Positions 12,201-22,414 of a stretch of DNA of 64,000 nt are shown here, piece after piece; positions within the stretch are counted from its first letter, which is position 1, and each line of letters begins with the position of its first letter. Source of the stretch: Dictyostelium firmibasis (lineage: Eukaryota; Evosea; Eumycetozoa; Dictyosteliales; Dictyosteliaceae); assembly GCA_036169595.1 (NCBI GenBank), contig CM069765.1, positions 134,501 through 198,500 on the forward strand, in the 5' to 3' direction. Under the pieces are notes generated by a model. It was not told where the DNA came from. It was given only the letters and a program-made list of their open reading frames with translations, and did no database searches. A program made the position numbers and the translations under genes.

Positions 12201-12698
12201 TTCTGCAACCAAGAAGAAACAGCAGAACACATATTTTTCAAATGTAACTCCCACCTAAAAAAAACGCAAGAAATAATAGATAAAATACTGGAAAAATCAA
12301 ACAATACAGGTTTCGCATGGAACCAAACTGTACTAAACCGGCTATCGAACCCTCTGATAGGAAATACAATTGCAATTATTTTCGAAATGATATGGACGAG
12401 AAGAAATAAAACAATCCATAACGAATTCGCCCCAATAATAAATATGCAACAAATCACAAACAAACTCAAAAAGTTACAACACGCCGCATGGGATAAAACC
12501 CTAAACGACATCAACAGATTGATAAGAAAAATGAACAATCTATTAGTAAAAAATCATGAGAATACCCAAATTTCCATCACCATAATTCAACTAAAAATCA
12601 GAAGGTTCAGCAAAAACTGGAACTCAAAACTTCACTCCATCAAACTACCCAAGCACCTAATACAATACAACACTTCACTAAACAACCTCTACAACTAA
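9207..12698 (+). CDS. TRE5-A ORF2: endonuclease-reverse transcriptase, copy 1
   Basis: An open frame of about 1163 codons. Domains in order: an APE-type endonuclease (IGVWNAQGI at the very start, AGDFNINEKEPF, SNIDRIFISKK, KSDHNMLILEL), a linker, a reverse transcriptase (GKAPGEDGLTPSFYK, NYRPITLLNVDYKIYSK, FYDFEKAFDSISH, RGTKQGDPISPTLFALV, catalytic LQFADDTTTLAF with the FADD box) and a C-terminal zinc finger (CVFCNQEETAEHIFFKC). The first ATG (9345) lies about 39 codons inside the endonuclease, so the frame must be entered from ORF1. ORF2 is +1 relative to ORF1 and overlaps it by 20 nt (9207-9226). Its 3' end is followed by A-runs and the C-module. Confidence 0.93.
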   Translation, partial: QTLKINNTIKIGVWNAQGINSISSATTTNSILKKIKTDATIITETNLSENKVKTINKFIDHSSIHHATVQKKGQGVSLITNKNIITKENKTINSRLLISSWKVGNNELKTAAIYCPAKPTERKEWIQKNLTKENLQELDLIAGDFNINEKEPFNQHNILLKGILKGVGLYEIKPNSNLFTFPRTNSNIDRIFISKKLQHMNPKISIQRIKEKSDHNMLILELQMKDFTPISKSQMWIQNTTIVKTPKYSEKINNTIEYFITQFKKNGPNYANWNIYKKWLKIKLEIKKKSKNLEIRANNSYNQKINFLQDKLYKTNDAEIEKEIKTKIYAYEKENNEEKSTNYSNAFLNNKETPSKFLTSILKTRKKNNIINQILKEDKTLTTNQEEILESARLYYEKLYEEKDCSEEAHQILLRSFKNKIEIDILKDLDKEINENEIRLIIEKIKEGKAPGEDGLTPSFYKTHVNVIAPLLVDLFNKFLNDGIPIEFKQGILITIFKNKGDPNNLDNYRPITLLNVDYKIYSKIINNRVLKFMNKLISPSQTGFIPKRVLHDNIITLNSVIEWSKREQWAEGKFPIITFYDFEKAFDSISHKSIKRTLQHINLPPKFSNAIMNLLTDSKVKVSINKQISKSFTTKRGTKQGDPISPTLFALVVECMATSIKGSDLTKGLQHGGITSKILQFADDTTTLAFNFLDHQMMDNFIKIFCDATSARINQNKCACIKLRPETPSIYQEVKNQERYLGFNFNKNGLAPKAKLIQAKIKGLLKQWNKSTSTYQGRITIAKSYGLSQLTFFTYLENLDPREPIDGVITKFIFNCNRKNTMSLQRRLADYSNGGLNLWDSSVRASAQKAWIFERHLHEIKNGTPNSFNEAWVNERKLNFGNYNPAAPNFNKRPSHIQTMCHKEWLELKKKEKITTLSPHYKELPKLKIIYQDLMKIKKPDYNKYTPTPGQIKIQEDLNIKVLPFLEARRLMSIKGRDLIWRYLLKALPKLYGKPCVFCNQEETAEHIFFKCNSHLKKTQEIIDKILEKSNNTGFAWNQTVLNRLSNPLIGNTIAIIFEMIWTRRNKTIHNEFAPIINMQQITNKLKKLQHAAWDKTLNDINRLIRKMNNLLVKNHENTQISITIIQLKIRRFSKNWNSKLHSIKLPKHLIQYNTSLNNLYN

Positions 12699-12754
<56 letters not shown>

Positions 12755-12805
12755 AATAACAATAACAACTCACCACATTAAAAAAAAAAAAAAAAAAAAA
12801 AAAAA

Positions 12806-12889
12806 TTTTTTAATTGAGACTGTAAATAAAATAAAACAAATAAATCCGGGTTCTATCCCCGAGGAGAAACAGCTTAAACTGTAATATCC

Positions 12890-12894
<5 letters not shown>
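12806..12894 (+). promoter_or_regulatory. C-module of TRE5-A copy 1
   Basis: The 3'-terminal unit, from TTTTTTAATTGAGACTG to AATATCCAATTT, then poly(A). It holds a stem-loop CGGG-TTCTATC-CCCG whose loop resembles a tRNA T arm. In TRE5-A this module binds the host factor CbfA and supports antisense transcription (known of the family). Its last 39 nt recur as solo fragments at 18187, 39163, 40914 and 40988. Confidence 0.8.
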
Positions 12895-12926
<32 letters not shown>

Positions 12927-12929
<3 letters not shown>

Positions 12930-12940
12930 GGCCGAGGTGT
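12927..12940. repeat. Central target-site duplication between the two TRE5-A copies
   Basis: AGTGGCCGAGGTGT separates the poly(A) of copy 1 from the A-module of copy 2, and recurs at 7451 and 18182. This shows that the second copy entered the same duplicated target. Confidence 0.85.
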
Positions 12941-13110
12941 GAATAAAAATTTTTATCAACTCCAACATCCACTTGATTATTTTATTTTAATCACTTAAAT
13001 TCATTATTATTTTATTATTAAATTAAAGATAAACAGTATCTATCTACTGTAAATCTTTATTTCTTTTTTTTTCTTTTTTCTTTTTTTCGATAATTTTGCG
13101 CAAGCGAAAT

Positions 13111-13151
<41 letters not shown>

Positions 13152-13226
13152 AAACAAAAAATAAAATTAAAGATTCAAGAATTTTACATTTTCAAAAAAA
13201 AATAGAAAATCCAGAATAAAAAGAAA

Positions 13227-14489
13227 ATGAGTTCTTACGCAGAAATAACAAAAATTAGTGGAATAAATGGCGACAAAATATTCCAAGAAATAAGCGAAAC
13301 TGTCTTTAAAACTCAAAAAATTTTCAAAACTTACAAATTTATGATCAACATAAAAGAAGAAGTAAATGAAGAACTTAAAAACAAACTACAAAACCTCTCA
13401 GTAGGAGATGGAGACAAAATAATCATAAGTAATGGCAAATACAAAGTACTCACAGACCATAAAGAAACAGTGAGAAAAATAATGCCAAAAATCAAATCGG
13501 CCTTAAAGGGGATCCACAAAACAACGATCAGACCCCTAATAAAATTCTCCGAATTCAACTGGATAAACTCATTAAAATCAGTCAAAGAAATCATGGTAAA
13601 AAGTGGCATAGAAATAATCTACACCACAATCAAAAATAAAACTCTAAAAATCTACTCGTTCAACACAATTAAAGAGAATGTAGAAGATAAAATTATAAAT
13701 TACGAGTATATCTCGGTAATGTGCCACAGTAACACCAAAAAGGTCGATAGCGAAGAATTAAATAACAAAAAAGAATCAATTCAAAAAGAGATGTTAACTC
13801 AAAACTCTCAAACAGAAACAAAAACAAAAGACTCCAAAAAAGTAGAGTCAACAGCCAATACACCAAAAGAAGACACAACTATATTAGCCTTCAACAGCCG
13901 AGAAGAATTAAAAGACTTTGAGGAAATAATAAAAGAATCCAAAAAGAGCTCTGAAACAACAGAGACAACTAAAACAATTGTAGAAGACCCTCAATTAAAA
14001 ATAAGCATCACATCACCACTAAAAAACTTTAAACAAGACGACTTAGAAATTCTAACACAAGAGTCAGAAGTTTCCCAAGATCTCAATACCCAATCACAAA
14101 ACGACTCTGGAACAGAATCCTCAGTAACAAAGAATTACCACTCCGCTATAAGACAAGAAGGAGAAACCGAAGAGAACTTCGAAAGTAGATTAAAATACAT
14201 GGTTGACGAAGCATATCTTCAAGAAAAAAATTATAAAGAAAAATGGAACAAAGAAGTTTTTAAAGTACCAAGCCTCTCCTTCAAAATTCCGGAGACAAGA
14301 AACACACCCGTGAAACTCAATTTTCAAGGATATAAAACACAAGAATCGATTCTCTCACCAAAGAAAGGATACATTTACCCTTCATACAACCAAAACGAAC
14401 TTGAACAAATAAGCGCAAGTATTAACCAATCACTAAGGAAAATCTCACCAGAGTTATCAATAGATTTAACAAACTCTAAAAATAAATAA
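13227..14489 (+). CDS. TRE5-A ORF1 protein, copy 2
   Basis: 420 residues, the same protein as in copy 1 apart from changes such as KD to ED and S to I near residue 152-155, M to I in the TK(T)MVEDP segment and R to S near residue 325. It is intact from MSSYAEITKI to the stop. ORF1 proteins of this family act in RNP formation and in targeting to tRNA genes. Confidence 0.9.
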   Translation: MSSYAEITKISGINGDKIFQEISETVFKTQKIFKTYKFMINIKEEVNEELKNKLQNLSVGDGDKIIISNGKYKVLTDHKETVRKIMPKIKSALKGIHKTTIRPLIKFSEFNWINSLKSVKEIMVKSGIEIIYTTIKNKTLKIYSFNTIKENVEDKIINYEYISVMCHSNTKKVDSEELNNKKESIQKEMLTQNSQTETKTKDSKKVESTANTPKEDTTILAFNSREELKDFEEIIKESKKSSETTETTKTIVEDPQLKISITSPLKNFKQDDLEILTQESEVSQDLNTQSQNDSGTESSVTKNYHSAIRQEGETEENFESRLKYMVDEAYLQEKNYKEKWNKEVFKVPSLSFKIPETRNTPVKLNFQGYKTQESILSPKKGYIYPSYNQNELEQISASINQSLRKISPELSIDLTNSKNK

Positions 14490-17400
14490 TACAATTAAAA
14501 TTGGAGTTTGGAATGCACAAGGCATCAATTCAATATCATCAGCTACAACTACAAACTCTATTCTAAAAAAAATAAAAACAGATGCCACAATTATAACAGA
14601 AACAAATTTGTCAGAAAACAAAGTAAAAACGATTAACAAATTCATAGACCACTCATCAATACACCATGCTACAGTCCAAAAGAAAGGGCAAGGAGTATCT
14701 TTAATAACAAATAAAAACATAATCACCAAAGAAAACAAAACAATAAACTCCAGATTGTTAATATCATCCTGGAAGGTTGGTAACAACGAGTTAAAAACGG
14801 CGGCTATATACTGTCCAGCTAAACCAACTGAAAGAAAAGAATGGATACAAAAAAACCTAACTAAAGAAAATTTACAAGAACTAGATCTCATAGCAGGAGA
14901 TTTTAACATCAACGAAAAAGAACCATTCAACCAACATAACATCCTTTTAAAAGAAATCCTAAAAGGAGTAGGCCTGTATGAAATAAAACCAAACTCAAAT
15001 CTATTCACGTTTCCAAGAACAAACTCTAATATAGATAGAATATTCATCTCAAAAAAATTACAACACATGAACCCAAAAATTAGTATCCAAAGAATAAAGG
15101 AGAAAAGTGACCACAACATGTTAATATTAGAGCTGCAAATGAAAGATTTCACACCTATTTCCAAATCACAAATGTGGATTCAAAACACCACAATAGTAAA
15201 AACACCAAAATATTCCGAAAAAATCAACAACACAATAGAGTATTTCATAACACAATTCAAAAAGAACGGCCCCAATTACGCCAACTGGAATATATACAAA
15301 AAATGGTTAAAAATAAAACTAGAAATAAAAAAAAAATCAAAAAACCTGGAGATAAGAGCTAATAATTCCTATAACCAAAAAATAAATTTCCTTCAAGATA
15401 AATTATATAAAACAAACGATGCAGAAATTGAAAAAGAAATAAAAACAAAAATCTATGCATACGAAAAAGAAAACAATGAAGAAAAATCTACCAATTACTC
15501 AAACGCCTTCCTCAATAACAAAGAAACCCCTTCCAAGTTCCTAACTTCAATTCTAAAAACAAGAAAAAAAAATAATATAATAAACCAAATACTGAAAGAA
15601 GATAAAACTCTTACAACCAACCAGGAAGAAATTCTAGAAAGCGCCAGACTATACTATGAAAAACTCTATGAAGAAAAAGATTGCTCAGAAGAAGCACACC
15701 AAATCCTCCTAAGATCTTTCAAAAACAAAATAGAAATAGACATTTTAAAAGATCTAGACAAAGAGATAAATGAAAATGAAATCAGACTTATAATTGAAAA
15801 AATCAAAGAAGGTAAAGCTCCAGGTGAAGACGGTCTGACCCCCTCCTTTTATAAGACCCACGTAAACGTAATAGCACCCTTACTAGTAGACCTTTTCAAT
15901 AAATTCTTGAACGACGGAATACCAATAGAGTTCAAACAAGGAATACTAATCACAATCTTTAAAAATAAAGGTGACCCAAACAATCTGGACAACTATAGAC
16001 CAATTACCCTATTAAACGTCGATTATAAAATATACTCAAAAATTATAAACAACCGAGTACTAAAATTCATGAACAAACTAATATCTCCCTCACAAACAGG
16101 CTTCATTCCAAAGAGAGTATTACACGATAACATCATCACTCTAAACTCAGTAATAGAATGGTCCAAAAGAGAACAATGGGCAGAAGGTAAATTCCCAATT
16201 ATCACTTTCTATGATTTCGAAAAAGCTTTTGACTCGATATCGCATAAATCGATAAAAAGAACTCTCCAACATATAAACCTCCCACCGAAATTCAGCAACG
16301 CGATAATGAACCTGCTAACTGATTCAAAAGTAAAAGTGTCAATCAATAAACAAATATCAAAAAGCTTCACCACAAAAAGAGGAACAAAACAAGGGGACCC
16401 CATATCACCAACACTTTTTGCACTAGTAGTAGAATGCATGGCAACAAGCATAAAAGGTTCGGATCTTACAAAGGGCCTACAACACGGAGGAATAACATCA
16501 AAGATCCTACAGTTCGCAGACGACACAACCACTCTAGCTTTCAACTTCCTAGATCACCAAATGATGGACAACTTCATCAAGATATTTTGTGATGCCACAT
16601 CAGCAAGAATAAACCAAAATAAATGTGCTTGTATCAAATTAAGACCAGAAACCCCATCAATATACCAAGAAGTGAAAAACCAAGAAAGATATCTAGGTTT
16701 CAATTTCAACAAGAATGGGCTGGCCCCAAAAGCAAAACTGATACAAGCAAAAATAAAAGGTCTACTGAAACAATGGAACAAATCGACATCCACATATCAA
16801 GGAAGGATAACAATAGCAAAATCATACGGTTTATCACAACTCACGTTCTTCACCTATCTCGAAAACCTTGACCCAAGAGAACCAATAGACGGAGTAATTA
16901 CAAAATTTATTTTCAACTGTAACAGAAAGAACACCATGTCTCTTCAAAGAAGATTAGCCGACTACTCTAATGGAGGACTAAACCTATGGGACTCATCGAT
17001 AAGAGCAAGCGCCCAAAAAGCCTGGATCTTTGAAAGACACCTTCATGAAATTAAAAATGGAACTCCAAACTCTTTCAATGAAGCATGGGTAAACGAAAGA
17101 AAATTAACTTTTGGAAACTACAATCCAGCAGCACCAAACTTCAATAAAAGACCATCACATATCCAAACAATGTGCCACAAAGAATGGTTAGAATTAAAAA
17201 AAAAAGAAAAAATCACAACCCTATCCCCACACTACAAAGAGCTACCTAAGCTAAAAATAATATACCAAGATCTAATGAAAATCAAGAAACCAGATTACAA
17301 CAAATATACGCCTACACCAGGTCAAATAAAAATACAAGAAGACCTAAATATTAAAGTGCTACCATTCTTAGAAGCAAGAAGACTAATGTCTATCAAAGGC

Positions 17401-17961
17401 AGAGACTTAATTTGGAGATACTTACTTAAAGCCCTCCCCAAGTTATACGGTAAACCCTGTGTATTCTGCAACCAAGAAGAAACAGCAGAACACATATTTT
17501 TCAAATGTAACTCCCACCTAAAAAAAACGCAAGAAATAATAGATAAAATACTGGAAAAATCAAACAATACAGGTTTCGCATGGAACCAAACTGTACTAAA
17601 CCGGCTATCAAACCCTCTGATAGGAAATACAATTGCAATTATTTTCGAAATGATATGGACGAGAAGAAATAAAACAATCCATAACGAATTCGCCCCAATA
17701 ATAAATATGCAACAAATCACAAACAAACTCAAAAAGTTACAACACGCCGCATGGGATAAAACCCTAAACGACATCAACAGATTGATAAGAAAAATGAACA
17801 ATCTATTAGTAAAAAATCATGAGAATACCCAAATTTCCATCACCATAATTCAACTAAAAATCAGAAGGTTCAGCAAAAACTGGAACTCAAAACTTCACTC
17901 CATCAAACTACCCAAGCACCTAATACAATACAACACTTCACTAAACAACCTCTACAACTAA
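14470..17961 (+). CDS. TRE5-A ORF2: endonuclease-reverse transcriptase, copy 2
   Basis: Same domain order and length as in copy 1 (APE endonuclease, RT with FADD, CCHC-like zinc finger), uninterrupted. Differences from copy 1 are few: LKG to LKE in the endonuclease (codon 128 counted from the internal ATG), SSV to SSI and KLN to KLT after the RT. As in copy 1 the endonuclease begins upstream of the first ATG (14608), so entry by frameshift or reinitiation from ORF1 is needed. Confidence 0.93.
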   Translation, partial: QTLKINNTIKIGVWNAQGINSISSATTTNSILKKIKTDATIITETNLSENKVKTINKFIDHSSIHHATVQKKGQGVSLITNKNIITKENKTINSRLLISSWKVGNNELKTAAIYCPAKPTERKEWIQKNLTKENLQELDLIAGDFNINEKEPFNQHNILLKEILKGVGLYEIKPNSNLFTFPRTNSNIDRIFISKKLQHMNPKISIQRIKEKSDHNMLILELQMKDFTPISKSQMWIQNTTIVKTPKYSEKINNTIEYFITQFKKNGPNYANWNIYKKWLKIKLEIKKKSKNLEIRANNSYNQKINFLQDKLYKTNDAEIEKEIKTKIYAYEKENNEEKSTNYSNAFLNNKETPSKFLTSILKTRKKNNIINQILKEDKTLTTNQEEILESARLYYEKLYEEKDCSEEAHQILLRSFKNKIEIDILKDLDKEINENEIRLIIEKIKEGKAPGEDGLTPSFYKTHVNVIAPLLVDLFNKFLNDGIPIEFKQGILITIFKNKGDPNNLDNYRPITLLNVDYKIYSKIINNRVLKFMNKLISPSQTGFIPKRVLHDNIITLNSVIEWSKREQWAEGKFPIITFYDFEKAFDSISHKSIKRTLQHINLPPKFSNAIMNLLTDSKVKVSINKQISKSFTTKRGTKQGDPISPTLFALVVECMATSIKGSDLTKGLQHGGITSKILQFADDTTTLAFNFLDHQMMDNFIKIFCDATSARINQNKCACIKLRPETPSIYQEVKNQERYLGFNFNKNGLAPKAKLIQAKIKGLLKQWNKSTSTYQGRITIAKSYGLSQLTFFTYLENLDPREPIDGVITKFIFNCNRKNTMSLQRRLADYSNGGLNLWDSSIRASAQKAWIFERHLHEIKNGTPNSFNEAWVNERKLTFGNYNPAAPNFNKRPSHIQTMCHKEWLELKKKEKITTLSPHYKELPKLKIIYQDLMKIKKPDYNKYTPTPGQIKIQEDLNIKVLPFLEARRLMSIKGRDLIWRYLLKALPKLYGKPCVFCNQEETAEHIFFKCNSHLKKTQEIIDKILEKSNNTGFAWNQTVLNRLSNPLIGNTIAIIFEMIWTRRNKTIHNEFAPIINMQQITNKLKKLQHAAWDKTLNDINRLIRKMNNLLVKNHENTQISITIIQLKIRRFSKNWNSKLHSIKLPKHLIQYNTSLNNLYN

Positions 17962-18012
<51 letters not shown>

Positions 18013-18060
18013 ATAACAATAACAACTCACCACATTAAAAAAAAAAAAAAAAAAAAAAAA

Positions 18061-18145
18061 ATTTTTTAATTGAGACTGTAAATAAAATAAAACAAATAAA
18101 TCCGGGTTCTATCCCCGAGGAGAAACAGCTTAAACTGTAATATCC

Positions 18146-18150
<5 letters not shown>
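18061..18150 (+). promoter_or_regulatory. C-module of TRE5-A copy 2
   Basis: Same sequence as in copy 1, including the CGGG-TTCTATC-CCCG stem-loop, followed by poly(A) and the AGTGGCCGAGGTGT repeat. Confidence 0.8.
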
Positions 18151-18181
<31 letters not shown>

Positions 18182-18184
<3 letters not shown>

Positions 18185-18246
18185 GGCCGAGGTGTATAAG
18201 CTTAAACTGTAATATCCAATTTAAAAAAAAAAACAGAGGTAAGTGG
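18182..18246 (+). mobile_element. Solo TRE5 3' end, the oldest insertion of the locus
   Basis: After the AGTGGCCGAGGTGT repeat comes a lone C-module end (AAGCTTAAACTGTAATATCC, then AATTT and an A run), then AACAGAGGTAAGTGG at 18232-18246. The latter matches 7441-7455 and so is the target duplication of this first insertion. The element appears to have started at CCGAGGTG, which became part of the target of the later full-length copies. Confidence 0.7.
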
Positions 18247-18328
18247 TAAGAAGTATTATTTGGTTGTGCCACTTTCAAATTTTAACACCCATATCAAATA
18301 TCATTATTTGTAATTAACATCAAAAATC

Positions 18329-19397
18329 ATGAATGGTGGTCCAGTTTTCTCATTTGTTGGAGATGGTATTATTAATTTATCAGTTATAAATCGTTCATTT
18401 ACTTTTAATGGAGCCGGTTCAAAAGGTGGCTCTTTTGCTTTCATGGGTGATGATGGAAATAATATTAATTTCAATGCCAATAGTACAGCAAAATTTAGTG
18501 GTTGTTCTTTTTCAAATAGTCAAATGGGTGCTTTTGGAAAAGGTGGTGCTATTTTTAGTCAAAATTTACCAATTCAATTTTATTTTGATAGTTGTACTTT
18601 TTCAAATATGTATTCCGAGAGTGGTGGAAGTGTCTTCTTTATTGAAGATGCATTGTTAACATTAACAAATTCCAATTTTATTGGTGGAGAAGGTTTTACA
18701 GCAGCTATTTTTAGATTAACAAAAAAATTTGATACCATAATGTATCAAATTGGAAATGTATCTGCAACTGATTTTACCTATGGTTCAGTCTTTGATTTTT
18801 ATGGTGAAAATACTACAAGTAAAGTATTAAATTCAAACTTTTTTAATACGATTAATACATCTCCAATACGTTTATCTTCATCTGGTTACAGTATAATTGA
18901 TTCATGTGTATTTAATAACAATACTTGTAAAGATTTTCAAGGTAGTGGTGGTATTAGTATTTTTTCGAGTCCTGCAACCATTGCAAATTGTAAATTTAGT
19001 AATAACTATGGTTATAATGGAGGTTCAATCATTATGGATGGTCAAGTGGTATGATTCATATCTAAACACTGATGTATCGATTTTTAATTCAACATTTACA
19101 AATAGTTCAGCAAGTGAAGGTGGTACAATCTATATTTGGTCTGCAAATTTATCATTAGAAAATGTTGAAATAAGTTCAAATTCTTCAAATCCGAGTATTG
19201 AAAGCTCAGGTCCATCAATCTATTGTTGGGCTTCTTCAATAATTAAAATGTCAAATACCAGCTTTGTCAATATTGAAAAAGAAACTCCAAGTTCAAATCC
19301 ATATGGCATTGATTGTGAACAGCCAATGGGTGATGATCCTTGTCAAATCGTAAACACTGATACTGGTACTGAAATCGATTGCAAATTGCCAAATTAA
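18329..19397 (+). pseudogene. Beta-helix (pectin lyase-like) surface protein, broken
   Basis: Two overlapping frames encode one protein family. Frame one (18329-19054) reads FSFVGDGIINLSVINRSFTF and then repeats of the type NSNFIGG / CSFSNSQMGAFGKGGAIF, typical of right-handed beta-helix repeats in secreted Dictyostelium proteins. It stops at 19052-19054 while the family text resumes in the +1 frame as YLNTDVSIFNSTFTNSSASE and runs to 19397. The N-terminus is also missing: members normally start with a signal peptide, and here an internal-looking ATG lies 80 bp past the TRE insertion site. I read it as a decayed copy with at least a truncation and one frameshift near 19040-19055. A short unrecognised intron is the alternative. 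Confidence 0.6.
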
Positions 19398-19575
19398 AAC
19401 AATTCTTTATTAACTACATTTATAATTTTAAGATTTTGAAGAGAATTTCAATATTTACCAATTAATAAATAAAAAATTAATTATAATTATAATAATATTT
19501 TAATAATTATAATTAATTTTTTTTTTGATTTTTTACTTATTTTCTTTTTTTTTATTCGTTTATTTATTTATTAAA

Positions 19576-21134
19576 TTAGTTTTGGTTTTTTTCAATGTAA
19601 TCAATGATAGCACCAGTGAATTCTTTAGTTGAAGCGGTACCACCGATATCGGTAGTTTTGTTACCTTCTTTAATGACGGCATTGATAGCGTTTTCTACTT
19701 TTGAGGCATGATCATTTAATCCTAAATGTTTTAACATCATGACAGAGGCGAATAATAAACCGGTTGGATTTGCTTTATCTTTACCAGCGATATCAGCTGC
19801 GACGTGATGAGCACCCATTTCAAAAATAATACTTCTTTCACCAACGTTAGCACCACCAGCTAAACCTGGACCACCAATGAGAGCAGCACCAATGTTTGAA
19901 ACGATGTTACCATATAAGTTTGGAGTGACCATTACATCGTATTGTTCTGGTGATTTGACCAATTGCATACAACAGTTATCAATGATGGTATTATCGTAGG
20001 TGATCTCTGGATATTCTTTTGCGATCTCAGTGCAAGTTGCAAGGAAGAGACCATCAGTTTGTTTTTGAATGTTTGCTTTGTGAACAGCTGTTACCTTCTT
20101 TCTACCATTTGCTTTGGCATATTCAAAGGCATAACGAGCAATACGTTCAGATGCTTCCTTGGTGATGATTTTAAGTGATTGAACAACACCTGGTGTTAAA
20201 GTTTGTTCAAGACCACTGTATTCACCTTGAGTATTCTCTCTGATGACAACTAAATCAACTTTGACATCGTCGTGACGAGCAGTGATACCTGGAATTTGTT
20301 TGCATGGAATAACGTGTGCATATAAATCTAATGCTTTACGGAGTTCCATATTTCTTGATTGTGAACCTGATAAGATCTCAGTGTAGAGTGGTCCCTTTAA
20401 TGCAACTTTGTTTCTACTGATTGAGGCAATCAACTCTTGTGAGATTGGTTGACCACCACTAATATCGAAAATTTCCCATTCAATTGGTACTTTGGCTGCT
20501 TGGAAAACACCCATAACTGAGGATGTAATCTCTGGACCAATACCATCACCTGGAATAACTGTAACTGTTTTCTTTTGAACACCTGATGTATATCCAAGAT
20601 AATTTCTAATTGACTATTATTTTTTTATTATTATTTTTTTTAATTTAGTTTTGATGTATTTTTTTTTTTTAGAAAAATAAATTAGTATACTTTAGAATAT
20701 TTTAAATTTTAATAATAACAAAAAAAAAAAAAAATATAATAAAAAAAGTAATAAAATAAAGTCTGTGTGCTGGATATCCTGGTTTTTTTTTTTTTTTTTT
20801 TTTTTTTGGATTTATTTTTTTTTTTTTTTTTCTCTTTTTTTTTTTTTTTTGATTATTTGTATTGAATAAATAAATAAAAAAATGAAAAAAGAAATAAAAA
20901 AAAGAAATTGCTTGTTTGAGAATTGATATTTCATTGAGAATTTAAAAAAAAAATATTGATCAATTGTTGAATCTAGCACCACACTTTGAGTTTTCGTTTT
21001 TATATTTATTTTTTTTTTATTTATTTTTATTTTATTTTTTTTACTATTATCCTTTATTTTTATTACAATAACCAAATATTGATCATTACATTTGAAGATG
21101 AAGCTTTTACAACAGTTCTTAAACGACCCAACAT
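19576..21134 (-). CDS. NAD-dependent isocitrate dehydrogenase, regulatory-type subunit, mitochondrial
   Basis: Two exons, 21134-21090 and 20613-19576, in phase, giving 360 residues, the usual IDH3 length. Exon 1 is only a basic presequence (MLGRLRTVVKASSSN). Exon 2 opens with VTVIPGDGIGPEI, the canonical N-terminal strand, and includes VVIRENTQGEYSGLE, TAVHKANIQ, VTPNLYGNIVSNI and DIAGKDKANPTGLL. The NIVSNI..GGPGLAGGANVG stretch is closer to the beta/gamma (regulatory) subunits than to catalytic alpha, where the LSDL form is usual. It works in the TCA cycle as part of an oligomer, with oxidative decarboxylation of isocitrate. Dictyostelium has idhA and idhB; I cannot say which this is. The intron of 476 bp is unusually long for this genome. 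Confidence 0.88.
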
Positions 21135-22239
<1,105 letters not shown>

Positions 22240-22383
22240 ATGACAGGAAAAGAAGGTTTGTATATAATTTTTTATTAAATAAAAAAAAAATATATAATAA
22301 AAATTTTAAAATAATAAAATAATAAAAAAAATAAATAAAATTATAAAATCCTATGTATTAATACGATTTTTTTTATTAATATG

Positions 22384-22414
<31 letters not shown>

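Larger units (their letters stand above)
7464..12926 (+). mobile_element. TRE5-A-type non-LTR retrotransposon, copy 1, full length
   Basis: A LINE of about 5.46 kb with the modular build of Dictyostelium TRE5-A (formerly DRE): 5' A-modules (here two, 7465-7670 and 7671-7886), a short leader, ORF1, ORF2, then a 3' region with an A-rich linker and the C-module (12806-12894) ending in poly(A). It is inserted about 45 bp upstream of tRNA-Leu and flanked by AGTGGCCGAGGTG(T) repeats. Both ORFs are intact. TRE5 elements are known to integrate roughly 50 bp upstream of tRNA genes. Confidence 0.93.
12941..18181 (+). mobile_element. TRE5-A-type non-LTR retrotransposon, copy 2, full length
   Basis: About 5.24 kb, head to tail with copy 1, with one A-module (12941-13150), intact ORF1 and ORF2, and a C-module at 18061-18150. 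It is almost identical to copy 1: I counted roughly six amino-acid differences over both ORFs. It shares the AGTGGCCGAGGTGT flanks. The extra length of copy 1 is explained mainly by its second A-module. Confidence 0.93.
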
